This document shows, one piece after another, positions 10,681 to 21,738 of a stretch of 64,000 nucleotides of DNA. The DNA lies in the NCBI GenBank assembly GCA_021927905.1, contig BLLK01000047.1, positions 2,542,001 through 2,606,000 of the forward strand, given 5' to 3'. The stretch is from Chaetoceros tenuissimus (Eukaryota > Bacillariophyta > Thalassiosirophyceae > Chaetocerotales > Chaetocerotaceae). The notes beneath the pieces were generated by a model. That model was not told the DNA's origin, did not search any database, and worked only from the letters and a program-made list of their open reading frames with translations. The stretch's first letter is position 1, and the number at the start of each line of letters is the position of its first letter. The translations under genes were made by a program, and so were the position numbers.

Positions 10681-12917
10681 ATGAGCGGGAAATCAAGGTC
10701 AGAGATCGAATCGTCGCAGAGGAAGCTCGCTTTAATGACGTAAGTGAGAGTCTTTGGAACTTAATTGAATCTTCGACTTGTATCGTATTGTAGCTCATTT
10801 ACATTTTTCTATTGTATAGAGATAATTTTAAGAAAGCTCACCGACACACCAAAAGATGCAAGGATCGAATCTCAACTTGAGGAAAATTCTAATTTGCAGA
10901 AGAGATTGAAGGATGCAGAGGATTGTGTAGCAGATGCAGAATACTACTACAATGATGTACTGGTAACCTCACAAGAGGCAAAGTCTAAAATCGAAAGAGT
11001 GACAAAACAGCTCGAGAAGTCAAGAAATTTATTTTCTGAAATTGTAAAGAAATCCATCGAGAAAGAGAACAAACTGAAACAGCAGCAGCAAGAGGAACTC
11101 AAATCTCGAAGGGGTGAGTAGTATCTTCTACAGATTCAAGAGGGAAAAATCTCCAGTCCGAGTTGAACTCCATCCAAAAGTTATCTTGAGAAAGAGTGCG
11201 AGTAAGAAGAGAAAATCAAATCTTTCGAGCAAAAGCATAAACAAGAACTTTTGGATAGGGATATTCAAATCAATGGATTCAAAGCGGACTTTATCTAGAG
11301 AAAGTACAGAGAAAAATGATTTATTAGACGATTCCTACCATGGACAGGATTTAGCAAACTGACTCTAAACACGATGTTCCTTTTGATGTTGATCTCATTT
11401 CAAAAGAGACGGTGATCAACAAGATTCCGTCGTTCTTCTGTCTATTGTCCAACCAAGAAAGAAAAGGTCCAATCAGGACTCGAATAGATACATGGTAAAA
11501 AGAGCAGGCTAGTTTCAATAAACTACGTAGTGAGGAGAGTGACATTGATGAATTTTGTGAAGCCTCTGTTACAGTAGTCAGATACAGATCAGATGAATCT
11601 ATACGTCCTCCGATGTTGTGACATTTCAATGTCAGACGATAAACACTATTTCCGGAGAAGAATGAGTTTAACAAAAGACAATGGAAAGAAAACGAAACCT
11701 AGGCCACATGAAAAAAAGCCAGTGACTCGACCCCAGAGAGCAAGTTTTCAAGGGTTGCTACTAGAAGGTAGTAAGAAAAAGAAGAATACTTGCTGTAAGT
11801 ATTACAATTGATTTCGTTTTTCCAAAGAAAGAAAGGCTTCATTTACCATTCCGCTTCACTTTAAATAGCCAATTCGCAGAAGAATGAACAGAAGAAACAT
11901 GATCGAAGAAGAAAGAGCCTTTCAGTTTATCAATCTTCTAAAATTAGAGAAATAGTGAATACAACGTTGGAGGAAGTATCTGATTCTAAAGTCGAAAGTA
12001 AAGATTCTTGTGAAAAGCGTTTACAGGAGGTTTTAACGAAGGCAAAGTCCTCGGGAATGAGTGCTGAAGAACTTTTCAGCTTTTTTACGGGAGGTGATAA
12101 AAGCACCACTCAAATCACGAGAAAGCATTTTCTAGATGCAGTTTCGAAGCTTGGTCATTCGTTTTCAGTCTTGGCAGATGATGAGTTGGATATAACTTTG
12201 AAAAAATTTGATGTCAATGGTGACGGCTTTATATCTCTTGCTGAGTTCAAAAACTACTGTTACTCCATACCATCAATCTGTTGGAAAGCCGAAAGATTAA
12301 GGGTTGAGAACAATGGTGAATTGGAAGAATTAAAAGAAGAAATAAAAAATAGTTTGTTAAAAGATGCACAGAGAGATGAAGAAGAACCTCATGGTAAAGA
12401 AGTGCTTAGAACAAGCAAATTCTTTTGGAAAGCGAACTCTAATGTGGAGATTAGAATTTTCCATTCAGTTCCTCACAACACTTTCACTATACAGACTTTT
12501 TGTCAAAGAGATGAAAAAGAATTGCCTCTACTCTGGATATCTGCAGATATGGTGAATTACAGTATTCCAGATTCTTCGGAACCTGAACACAACAAAGGTG
12601 AAGTGAATTTGAAAGTTATCATAGAGAACCTTGAATTGAAGATAAAAGAAGAGCAAATCCTTCCATACCTAAAAAATATCCCGCTAATTGAGAGGCCGCC
12701 AAACTTGGCTAATCCACCAAGTATTGAGTGCGGTTGCACGCTTCAGCAGAACTTCCTTCAAAAGATGCAATCCTTCAAAGTGAAAAAAAGACAAGTGAGA
12801 GAATCAAGGCGATCTGTCGAGGGTCTGTCAAATATTGCGTCAAGTCTTTTGCTTGGATTGGAAGAAGCTCTTGCCGTAGGTGATGATGATGGTAATTTTG
12901 AAGGACAACAGACGTAA
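10681..12917 (+). pseudogene. Coiled-coil plus EF-hand protein gene, middle out of frame
   Basis: A plausible first exon is 10681-10739 (MSGKSRSEIESSQRKLALMT). A GT-AG intron joins it to coiled-coil text from about 10833 (QLEENSNLQKRLKDAEDC) to 11113. From 11114 to about 11640 the reading continues as recognisable Glu/Lys-rich coiled-coil text, but it hops between frames and meets stops, for example near 11185-11205 and 11465. The last part is intact: the reading near 11640-11794 joins by a 74-base phase-1 intron (11795-11868) to 11869-12917. That exon has one canonical EF-hand loop (DVNGDGFISLAEF, bases ~12212-12250). The final ~20 residues match the antisense of a PS-rich repeat. Either the gene is decaying or the assembly has several indels. 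The family was not recognised; calcium binding is inferred from the EF loop. Confidence 0.55.
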
Positions 12918-12943
12918 GCTTAATTCAAATTGTATATTGAGCA

Positions 12944-14200
12944 CTATTTTAACACTATCCCAAATTCAGAGTCCAAGTCGCAACTAATCCTTATCCCGAC
13001 ACACTCTATTCGTTGTCTAGTCACACTAATGCAATTTCTGGTATTGATACCCCTTTCTGCAACTTTTGCCACGTTGACGGCATTCCAGAGACGATCATCG
13101 AGGAATACATTAGAAGTCAATTTATTCCACGAACTTGAGAAAGGTAGATCCCTAATGATCTGTGGATATACAGTGTGTGCCTTATAATAGTTGATGATGT
13201 ATTCGTGGTTCTTGTAGAGTTCATTTTCAAACTTCCCAAACACTTATGTCATGACTCTTTGTTGTAGTATCTTCAAACATGTATCAAGAAATTTTATGAG
13301 AATAAATTTCTTTAGGTCGCGATCTGTTGTACTGTCATAGAACCTGCTATGTCCAATCTCCTTGCCGTCACGAATGCATTCGCGAAGAACATCTTTCAAA
13401 TCTTTTCCTGTTACAAATCTTTTCCTGTTGGAATATGCTTAATCCAACAGCCTTCTTCGACCATTCTCTTGGACTTGGAATAGCTCATGCTCTTAATAAA
13501 CTCGAACCCATTATGAATTGCATCTTCTTCGTGACTTTAGAAGACGCGAAAGTCCTTTTGAATTTTAGAGGCCTGTTTACTGGAAATCTCATAAATGCCA
13601 ATCTCATGCAGTAGTGAGTGAGGCTACATCTACATCTTGAATTTTAGAAGGGCAATTTGTATCACAAACATTCTCTAAGGCTCTCTTTGTATCCTCCAAT
13701 ATTTTTGATGGAACACCTGCTTTCTTGTTCGTTGCCTGATAATAGTGCGACCAGTAAGGAAATGTGAAGCAATCTTCGTCTTCAACATTGGACTTTTCCT
13801 TGAAGCGCTGGATAAAGGTAGGAGTAGGCGCATTGTCTCCTTTGGAAATGTTTTATCAAGTCTTCCAGGCAGTAGCTAGCTATAATTTTCTTTCCATTTA
13901 GTTTTGCATGTTCCGAAAGCTTTTCATAGGAATCACAAAATGGCTTCGGAAACGCAGCTGCCAAACTCGGTTGCACCATTGGAAATTAAAGCTCAGTCTT
14001 CTCTTGAACATGCAGAGTATTCCAAAGTATCACTTCATTTTTTCCATGCTCTTCAATGGGTGCTTTCAGATACATTTCTTTGACCTAAGCAAAAATCAAA
14101 GTAAGCATGTCCATTGGAAACAATTTCTTCTTGGTATTCAGAACTGTATCTTATAACTTCTCTTCCACGTAAGAGCGTTCAGAAGGTGATATAGAGCAAG
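12944..14200 (-). pseudogene. Decayed coding stretch of unknown family
   Basis: Read on the minus strand, this region gives long stretches of plausible protein text in changing frames, for example around 13782-13979, 13620-13780, 13270-13410 and 12944-13243. It is interrupted several times, roughly five to eight breaks. No start, signal or known domain could be fixed, and no family was recognised, so whether it derives from a host gene or an invading element is open. A short direct duplication (ATCTTTTCCTGTT, twice near 13405-13435) lies inside it. Composition resembles the neighbouring genes. Confidence 0.45.
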
Positions 14201-14912
14201 GAAATGCAACTTCAAAAGAAGGTTTTGATTGACTGTTTGAATATGGACTCGAATCAGACTTCTTCCAAGGGAGATGGAAGATCCGAATCAAGAATGTTTT
14301 AGGGTACTTGTTCTACTTATCTCCCTTCTATTCTATAGACGATCTAGCTACGGAATTAAAAGAAAGAGCAGCCCAGCATCATAACCTCAGCTTTTCTTCT
14401 TGACTTGAAGATGTATAGGAAAGATATTTAGAATACCTTTACCTATGTATTATTCCACTCTCTCTTGATGTTTTGTAGATATATCACAATTCTGCTATTA
14501 TCCTTGTTTTTGAGCCTGATTTATCCATCTTTCTCAAATGTAATAGTGGAAAAATCTAATTGAATAGAGACAATGATTGCATTGGGAGAAGCGTAAAGGA
14601 ATAATCATGTCAATCTAAAACCCCAGCTTTTCGATGTTTTTTCGATTCTTAGATATTTTTCACATCACTTGGTGCTAAAGAAGATCGAGGAAAGACATTC
14701 CACGGAGGTTGGAAATGCTCTCTAAAGGGTCTCCCAGACAAGCTGTAACCAAAGATTTTTTCTGAGAGACTCTGGTTGAGGACCGACATTGATATTTTTA
14801 AGTTACAAGGTGTACAAATTAAAGTAGAAATGTACCTGGTTGAACTTTCAAGCTTGGTAAAAAAGCAGAAGGGTAAAAAGTGGAAAATATATATATAAAT
14901 AAGTGTCTATGT
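14201..14912. other. Intergenic, no gene seen
   Basis: AT-rich sequence between the decayed stretch and the 3' end of the PS-rich membrane protein gene. A short AT dinucleotide run (ATATATATATAA) lies near 14887-14898. No supported gene, RNA or long repeat was seen. Confidence 0.5.
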
Positions 14913-17900
14913 TTAGTAATGCCTTGTGAAGATGGATGTAAAGTAAGATTGTTCCTCTTGCTTCTTGGACGAATCACCCGTACACTCTTGGTTTTTGTTA
15001 ATAGTCTCATTCTCATTGTTACTGTGCATTTCATTTATTTCAACAGTCGCACTTATATCATTGTTCTCTATCTCATTATCAATCTTGTTCTCGTTCAGAA
15101 CATTCTTGGGTGCTAATTCAGTGTTTGCATTTGTATCTTGAGTCAACATATTGGCTCTCTGCCAGTGCAAGTTTGTTGGAGAGCAGCAAGGGTTTCGATC
15201 GAGGTCAGATTTTTCAAGGTCGGTATTTTCAAGCCCAGAAGAATCTTCTGTCAAAGAATTTTCCTTCGTAATCAATGCTTGCTCATTGTTTTCGACTTTT
15301 GTGTTATTCGGACTACAAGGATTGCTAAAGACTTCTGCAAAACTCTTGGGAGAATTAAATGTCTCAGAGGTTGGTTGTAGGTGAAGGCATTTCTTATCTT
15401 CCATCTCTTCAGTGATGGGAGCGTCTTCTTCCTCTGTATTTGGATCAACCTCGCAGCCTTCCTTCACACCAATCTTCTCATTCTCAGTTTCTTTTGCAGT
15501 GATTTGATTTGGACGTTGTTTTTTCTTCAAGACTTTACTGAAAAATAATTTTTTCTTCTTTTTCTTTTTCACCTCTTTTATCTCTTCGTTATCTTTTGTC
15601 GTAGGTTCTATGTTTGATGATGGATCGCATTCGTTCGTTGATTCTTCTCCTACCATTGGCTCATTATTGTTCATGTCAAATGATTCAAATGTAAAGTCTG
15701 ACTGGGCACTTTGAGGAGACAAAGCCTCATTTTTGTTGATAGATTTTGGAGGAGACGCTTTTTCATTGGACTTTCTGGAATTAGAGTTCAATGGATTAAG
15801 TCCTCCTAAGGAACTTACTGTAGATTCTTTTGAGTTAGTGAACTCGATAGAAAATAAAGTATCTTCCTCATCACCATTGTTAATATTTCCGTCTGAGTTA
15901 TAGACAACTGTACCTCCAAATTGAACTGACTTTTCCCTTGGTACAATTGCTATTTCCCTTTCCTTCAATTCCTCGTTCGCTTTTTTGATGAGCTTACGCT
16001 CATATTTAGACCGAAGCTGATTCCTCTTTTTAGCATTATCATCGTCAGCAATTTTTAGAGGCTGTGGTTCCAGGTTCTCTAATTCTTCCTCCTCAACTTG
16101 TGCAACATACATAAGACCATGTGCTCGGATTCTCTTTTCAGATCCACTCTTTATTCTGTGTTGAATGAACAGTGATACTACAATGGCCACTCCTGCCACT
16201 GAACCAATAATAATGAAAACGATTTCTTGCATTTTTGTAAGTGAGCCTTGTTTTTTCAATTCGTTTGCTCCAACATTAAGAACTGAACTCAAATTATTAC
16301 CACTGTTTCTAAGCATGTCAATAAATTCTCTCTTGGAATCTGGACTGCTATATGCATCTAAGATTAATTGATCAATCTCGCTGGTTGAAAGAGTCTCGTG
16401 AGAATTGAATATTGCTTTTCCCGCTACATGAGTTGAAGTTTTGACATTAAGACGTCTGATCTTCTTGGTTCCTTCTGGATACAATTGAACATACAAGAAT
16501 TTATATTCGTCGCTATACTCTTCATCAATTCTTTGTTTCAAATACTTGGACAAGAACTCTTCACTAACTTGAGCTATGCTTTCATCTGAGACGTCTGGTA
16601 AATCATTCACTGAAACAAGTTCAACAAAAAATGGTGAAATGGCCGTTTCTCGTCTTAGTTCAGTTGGAGCTGAGCTGACACTTGGTAATGATGAAGGCAT
16701 GATTGATAAAGTTGGAGCACTAGATGGAACCAAAGACAGCGATGGGAGAGTTGAAGGGTGTAATGAAGGGGAGGAGCTTGGATTGAAAGAAGGTGAATCT
16801 GATGGAGATTGAGACGGTTTTCTCGTTGGTGATGATGACGGCAAAGATGTAGGTGATGCAGATGGACTCTTGCTAGGAAGCAAACTTGGTTTGCTGCTTG
16901 GATTAGAGGAAGGTCTTGCCGTTGGTGATGATGATGGCAAAGATGTTGGCGATACAGATGGACTTTTGCTAGGAAGTAAACTTGGTTTGCTGCTTGGATT
17001 AGAGGAAGGTCTTGCCGTTGGTGATGATGACGGCAAAGATGTAGGTGATACAGATGGACTCTTGCTAGGAAGCAAACTCGGCTTGCTGCTTGGATTAGAG
17101 GAAGGACTTGCCGTTGGTGATGATGACGGCAAGAATGTTGGTGATACAGATGGGCTTCTACTTGGATGCATGCTTGGTGATGGAGATGGCTCTGAAGAAG
17201 GTTTTAGTGATGGTAGAGTAGATGGAGACGAGGTTGGAGAAACGCTTGGTTTTGAAGAAGGCTGGAGAGAGGGTTTCACACTTGGTTCTGAGGAAGGATT
17301 AGTTGTAGGGGTCATACTTGGGGTAATAGACGGTGAAGTTGAGGGGGAGAAGCTTGGCTTTGTTGATGGTTGAGAGGACGGTTTAGCCGACGGTGCCGAT
17401 GTTGGCGATACAGATGGACTTTTGCTAGGAAGTAAACTTGGTTTGCTGCTTGGATTAGAGGAAGGACTTGCCGTTGGTGTTGATGACGGCAAAGATGTAG
17501 GTGATACAGATGGGCTTTTGCTAGGGAGCAAACTCGGCTTGCTGCTTGGATTAGAGGAAGGACTTGCCGTTGGTGACGATGATGGTAATTTCGAAGGAGA
17601 ACGAGACGGAACTAAAGATGGGGATGCAGTTGGTACCTTTGTCGGAATAGTTGTTGGAGAAGAAGATGGAAAAAGTGATACAGATGGAACAGATGAAGGA
17701 GCTATAAGAAAAAATATGAAGTCAGAAATCATAATTTCTTTTCTACTTTTGCTTGATTTCAATATAATTTACTCACATTGGCTTCTTGTTGGTGCACTGG
17801 ATGTTGTAGGAACTGAAATAGAACAAGAAAAGATACAAAGTTATGTATTAGTAAGGGGACAGGGGAAAGAAAGATGATGTTGATAAAATTGATATGTCAG

Positions 17901-18089
17901 CAACTTACAGTTAGTTGTGTGTTCCTCAAACAAATCGTCTTGATCGAATTCCCATAACTCTCGTAGGTCATGTTTTCTCTTCATATTTTTACTTTTGATA
18001 AGAACAACTTCTTCATTGTTCAATCCATGTATGGATGCAAACTGATTTGCCAACATAATCCATGATAGTATGGAAACGGAAATCTTCAT
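14913..18089 (-). CDS. PS-rich type I membrane protein with long acidic cytoplasmic tail
   Basis: Exons 18089-17909, 17812-17777 and 17701-14913, 1,001 residues. Both introns are GT-AG and phase 1, and exon 2 is a 36-base microexon coding FPTTSSAPTRSQ. The signal peptide is near residues 1-22 (MKISVSILSWIMLANQFASI). Residues ~70-420 are tandem PS-rich repeats with the recurring unit LLPSKSPSVSPTSLPSSSPT. A folded, hydrophobic-patterned segment follows at ~422-560. It may be a SEA-like or other membrane-proximal domain, but this is only inferred. One transmembrane helix lies at ~563-585 (EIVFIIIGSVAGVAIVVSLF). The ~416-residue tail has Lys runs and many Glu/Asn-rich stretches. The topology suggests a stalked surface receptor or wall-plasma membrane linker. 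No catalytic domain was recognised. Confidence 0.85.
16690..17640 (-). repeat. PS-rich coding tandem repeat
   Basis: Degenerate ~100-110-bp units encode PSSNPSSKPSLLPSKSPS followed by VSPTSLPSSSPTA-type text. Four adjacent copies lie at about 16850-17180 and two more at about 17390-17590, separated by a diverged PS stretch. The antisense strand stays open because the codon pattern avoids stops, giving spurious long readings that are not genes. Confidence 0.85.
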
Positions 18090-18917
18090 TTTAATAGGAT
18101 TTCAGTCTCTGGTTTTCTATCCTTGAATACTAAAACTTGTGTCGGTAATTTGAATATATATTTATTGGATGATTTAGTAGTTGGTGTATGTGAATAAAAA
18201 ACCACTTGTGTAAAACAACATCAACTACATCAACATAATAACCATGCATAAAAAAATTTCAAAAGTGTGGAAAAATCGCCAAAAAAATGGTACAGTGGGT
18301 CCCGCGTTTTCATGGCAAACAAAACATTCGATAAGCAGGTTATGAGTTTCCTATCCCCTTGCCACTCTAATGAATACCTAGCTGTTTAATAAAAAAGTAA
18401 ATTTGGCTTATTTTTTTTTTTAATTGATAAAATTTTTTATACGATGATGTAACATAGTTGATTGTAGGAGAAAGCCTACCTTTGCCTTATTTCTTTTTGG
18501 TTAATATACTTTCATTGTTACAGAGGAAGTGAAAGTTAGTGATGATAAGCTAGATTAAATCTTGCGAATATGAGAAGGTCAATGAAGATGATTTGGGAGA
18601 TTCTCGAAGCATATTTTGGAAGGCAAAAAGATTGACAACACTAGTACATGAAATTTTCAGTCATCAGAACTTTAATCCTTTTACTGGTGAGTTGATCACA
18701 AACAATGTCCATGTAAATTGATGGTGTTTTAAATTCTGCTCACCTTTACTCGAGTGACGAGTAAATACATTATGATTTTCAATTAGCAGTTGTTCTTTTC
18801 TCGTTTTCTTCCCAAATTTACTGACTCTGCCAAGAAATTGAAATAAACTAAAAATAACTATGACAATTTAAATTTCTTCATTACAATTATACTGAACCAT
18901 TATTGAGATCAAGTCGC
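18090..18917. other. Intergenic region
   Basis: This lies between the 5' end of the PS-rich membrane protein gene and the 3' end of glutamine synthetase III, both on the minus strand. It is very AT-rich, with a poly-T run near 18411-18421. No supported gene was seen; it presumably holds the promoter of the membrane protein gene and the 3' UTR of the synthetase. Confidence 0.5.
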
Positions 18918-21267
18918 TTACTCATAGATCTCTTCAATTGCTGGAGCAACGTGAGAATCCAAAAACATTAATTCCTTGTAGGTTGCCAAAGTCCATAAGT
19001 CGGCAGGAACAACCTCCTCAGCAGCATCACAGACTGCACGGATATCAATCATAGTTTCCAATCTCAATACGCGAGCAAGCTTAGCAGCCTCGTATGCATT
19101 TTCTGCAGCATGAATAGCAGCAACAGCATCCTTAATCTTTGGAACTGCAGCTTCTAATTCAGCAAGCGGCCCTGATTCAGCTCTCTTCACTGCAGGGATG
19201 ATGTGTTGGTTAATCATATCAACCAAACATAAAGCCTCCATCTCCACAGTTCCTGTGTAGTGCTCGTGAAGTACTGTCTCACGCGCCTCACATTCTTCCT
19301 TGCTCATAACACCCATCTTTTCAAATAACTTAATGTTCTTTTCAGATGACAAAGTATGGATTGCTTCAACACCAGAGTCGATGCGCCAAATTCCACGATC
19401 GGTGAGCATCTGCTGAGCTTCTTCACAGTAGTTGTTTCCGTTGAAGATCACTCTCCAATGCTTATTGAGTGCCTCTCTAGCAACATCCATTGGGTCCTTT
19501 CCTGCGTCCATAGCATCAGCAAATTCACCAAACTTCTCAGCAGTAATAGTATTGAGGACTGCATTGACCAAGGACACGTTCTGTGAAGATCCTACAGCAC
19601 GGAATTCAAAACGAGCTCCTCCGTATGGGAATGGAGAAGTACGGTTACGGTCCTCAGCAGGTACCTCAAATGGCATAATCTCATCTACTCCTAGATCGAG
19701 AGTCTTTACACCAGGAACATATTCTCCAGTCCCTTTTCCATCCTTAAAGTGTTCAAGGTAAAATGTCATATCTTCTCCAAGGTATGTAGAGACAATTGCA
19801 GGAGGCGCTTCGCATGCTCCAAGACGGAAGTCATTACCTGGAGAAGAAATAGCCATTCTCATCAAATCTCCGTGCTCGTCAATTGCTGCTACAATAGCAG
19901 ACATAATAATTGGGAAAGCATACTCATTATTAGTAGCTGCGTTGATAGCCTTTGGAAGAAGGAGCTGGGTTCCATCAGCAGTAGCAATACTCCAGTTATT
20001 ATGTTTTCCGGAACCATTCACGTCATTGAAAGGCTTTTCTTGCAACAATGCTGCGAGTCCATGACGAGGAGCTACTTCTTCAATGATTTGCATAACCATA
20101 ACATTCTGATCAATCTGAGTAGTGTTGGATCCGAAAAGCGGAGCAAACTCAAATTGATTTGGTGCAACCTCACGATGACGAGTCTTGAGAGGAATTCCAA
20201 GCTCTGATGTTGTGAAAAATTTGTATGTTAGTTGAGCAATTTACAAAAGAAGTCAGAACATGAAACACCAGGAAACTTACTCCAACACTCCTCCTGAATT
20301 TCCTGCATACATGCAAGAGCTGGTGTAGCACTTGAAAGAGGAGCCATATAATGATCACACATTTCCTGTCCACGTGGGGCATTCTTTCCAATAACAGTAC
20401 GCCCAGTTAGTTGAAGGTCAGGGCGTCTGTAATATTCATCACGAGGAATAAGGAAAATCTCCTGTTCTAAACCAATGTTAGTGACAAGACCCCCATGCTC
20501 TTTAGTATCAAGTCCAAGATGCTTCAAAAGGCGATGTCCCTGCTTATTGAGTGCAGCATTAGCACGAAGGACAGGGGTCTTCTCATCGAGTGCAGCTCCA
20601 TAGTAAGATACAAGTGCAGATGGCACGAAAATGGTGTCTCCTCTGAGAAAGATTGGAGAAGAAGTGTCTAAAGCCAAGTATCCTCCTGCGCAGTGAGTTC
20701 CACGGAGTCCTCCATTAGGGTAAGAAGAACCGTCGGTTTCTCCACGAATAAGATCTTTTCCTTTGAAGTCAAATTTAATATCGTTGGTTGATCTATCAAA
20801 TTCCATCATCATGTTTTGCACTTGTCCAGTCTGTCCATGACGAACCCCTAGAGATGCCATTGGCTGGAACCAGTGGCAAAAAGTATTAGCGCCATTATCA
20901 ACAGCCCTATTGTATGTATGGTTTGAGAGAAGATATGATGATGTGTCAGTTGAGAAGTATCTTTTGAGAACACACGAAACATCCTTTCATAGAAGAAACC
21001 AAGCCCAACAGAATTACATACTTACCAGTCTAGAACAGCAGCAGCGACTACGTCTGCATGAGTCTTAGTCCAGGTTGGATCCTTGAGAATATCTCCACTT
21101 GCACCATGCTTCTTCAAGTATGCATCTGCAACAGATCCAGTGAAGACATGTTTTCCGTAGTGATCATAAGCATCCAGAGATGCCATTCCACGGATTCCTC
21201 CGATGGACTTACTGGAAAGAAGAGCACGGCGTGCCAAGGTCTTTGCTGCAAAAGGTGTGGTTATCAT
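18918..21267 (-). CDS. glnN: Glutamine synthetase type III, probably mitochondrial
   Basis: Exons 21267-21026, 20906-20281 and 20203-18918 (introns phase 2 and phase 1), 717 residues, the usual length for GSIII. It condenses ammonium with glutamate using ATP. Seen: GANTFCHWFQPM and GVRHGQTGQVQNMM near the first splice, the acidic metal/ATP-site region near NIGLEQEIFLIP, KLGIPLKTRHREVAPNQFE across the second splice, and NGSGKHNNWSIAT. Together these are diagnostic of GSIII rather than GSII. The N-terminus (MITTPFAAKTLARRALLSSK) is basic, Ser/Ala-rich and lacks acidic residues, like a mitochondrial transit peptide. Reports on diatoms place GSIII in mitochondria, recycling photorespiratory or urea-cycle ammonium, and GSII in plastids. 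A perfect 16-bp palindrome lies 230 bp upstream of the ATG. Confidence 0.95.
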
Positions 21268-21738
21268 AATGGAAATAAAAGAGAAATATGAGTGAAGATC
21301 CAGATTATGAGGTGAAAGAACAATTTATCGGAGGACTAGATGAAGATCTCTCCTCAACAAAAGATACGGTTTCATGAAAATACGGCGAATGAATCGAATC
21401 ATCATGTCACAGCAGTCAAAGGCAGCCAATCAGAATTCAGAAAAGTTGTCATCGTCAAGAAAGGGAAGAAAAAAGAAAAGAAGGAAAGAGAGCAGAGTAT
21501 ACGTACGTATACAGATAATTTAGTCATACTGAAAAAAGGTAACCCTTGTTAGGGTTCTCAGCTGATGATGTATTGATGACGTAGTATCTTTCTCATAAAT
21601 CAATGACGAATGTCACACGAAGAATCATGCGTTGATTTGATTGTGTTCTGAAAACAAAGTTTTTCATCATAAACTTACAATTGTTTTCCTATAATCTTTT
21701 AGGACAGCTGAACTCACAATTAAATCTAAAGTTCCATA
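21268..21738. other. Divergent promoter region with a 16-bp palindrome
   Basis: This separates the 5' ends of glutamine synthetase III (minus) and the broken membrane-protein gene (plus). The centre holds the palindrome at 21497-21512, described separately. No small gene was seen. Confidence 0.5.
21497..21512. promoter_or_regulatory. Palindrome GTATACGTACGTATAC, candidate ACGT-core site
   Basis: A perfect 16-bp palindrome 230 bp upstream of the glutamine synthetase III start codon. It contains TACGTACGTA, which recurs in four other upstream regions of the window. ACGT is the core bound by many bZIP factors; function here is inferred. Confidence 0.45.

Noticed and set aside
11114-11133. A 20-base GTGAGT...CTACAG segment as an intron
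   Set aside because: Too short for spliceosomal removal, and the frame after it meets a stop within about 20 codons.
16870-17877. Plus-strand readings rich in LLGLEEGLAVGDDDG text
   Set aside because: Antisense of the minus-strand PS-rich repeats, open only because Ser/Pro codon choice avoids stops on the other strand.
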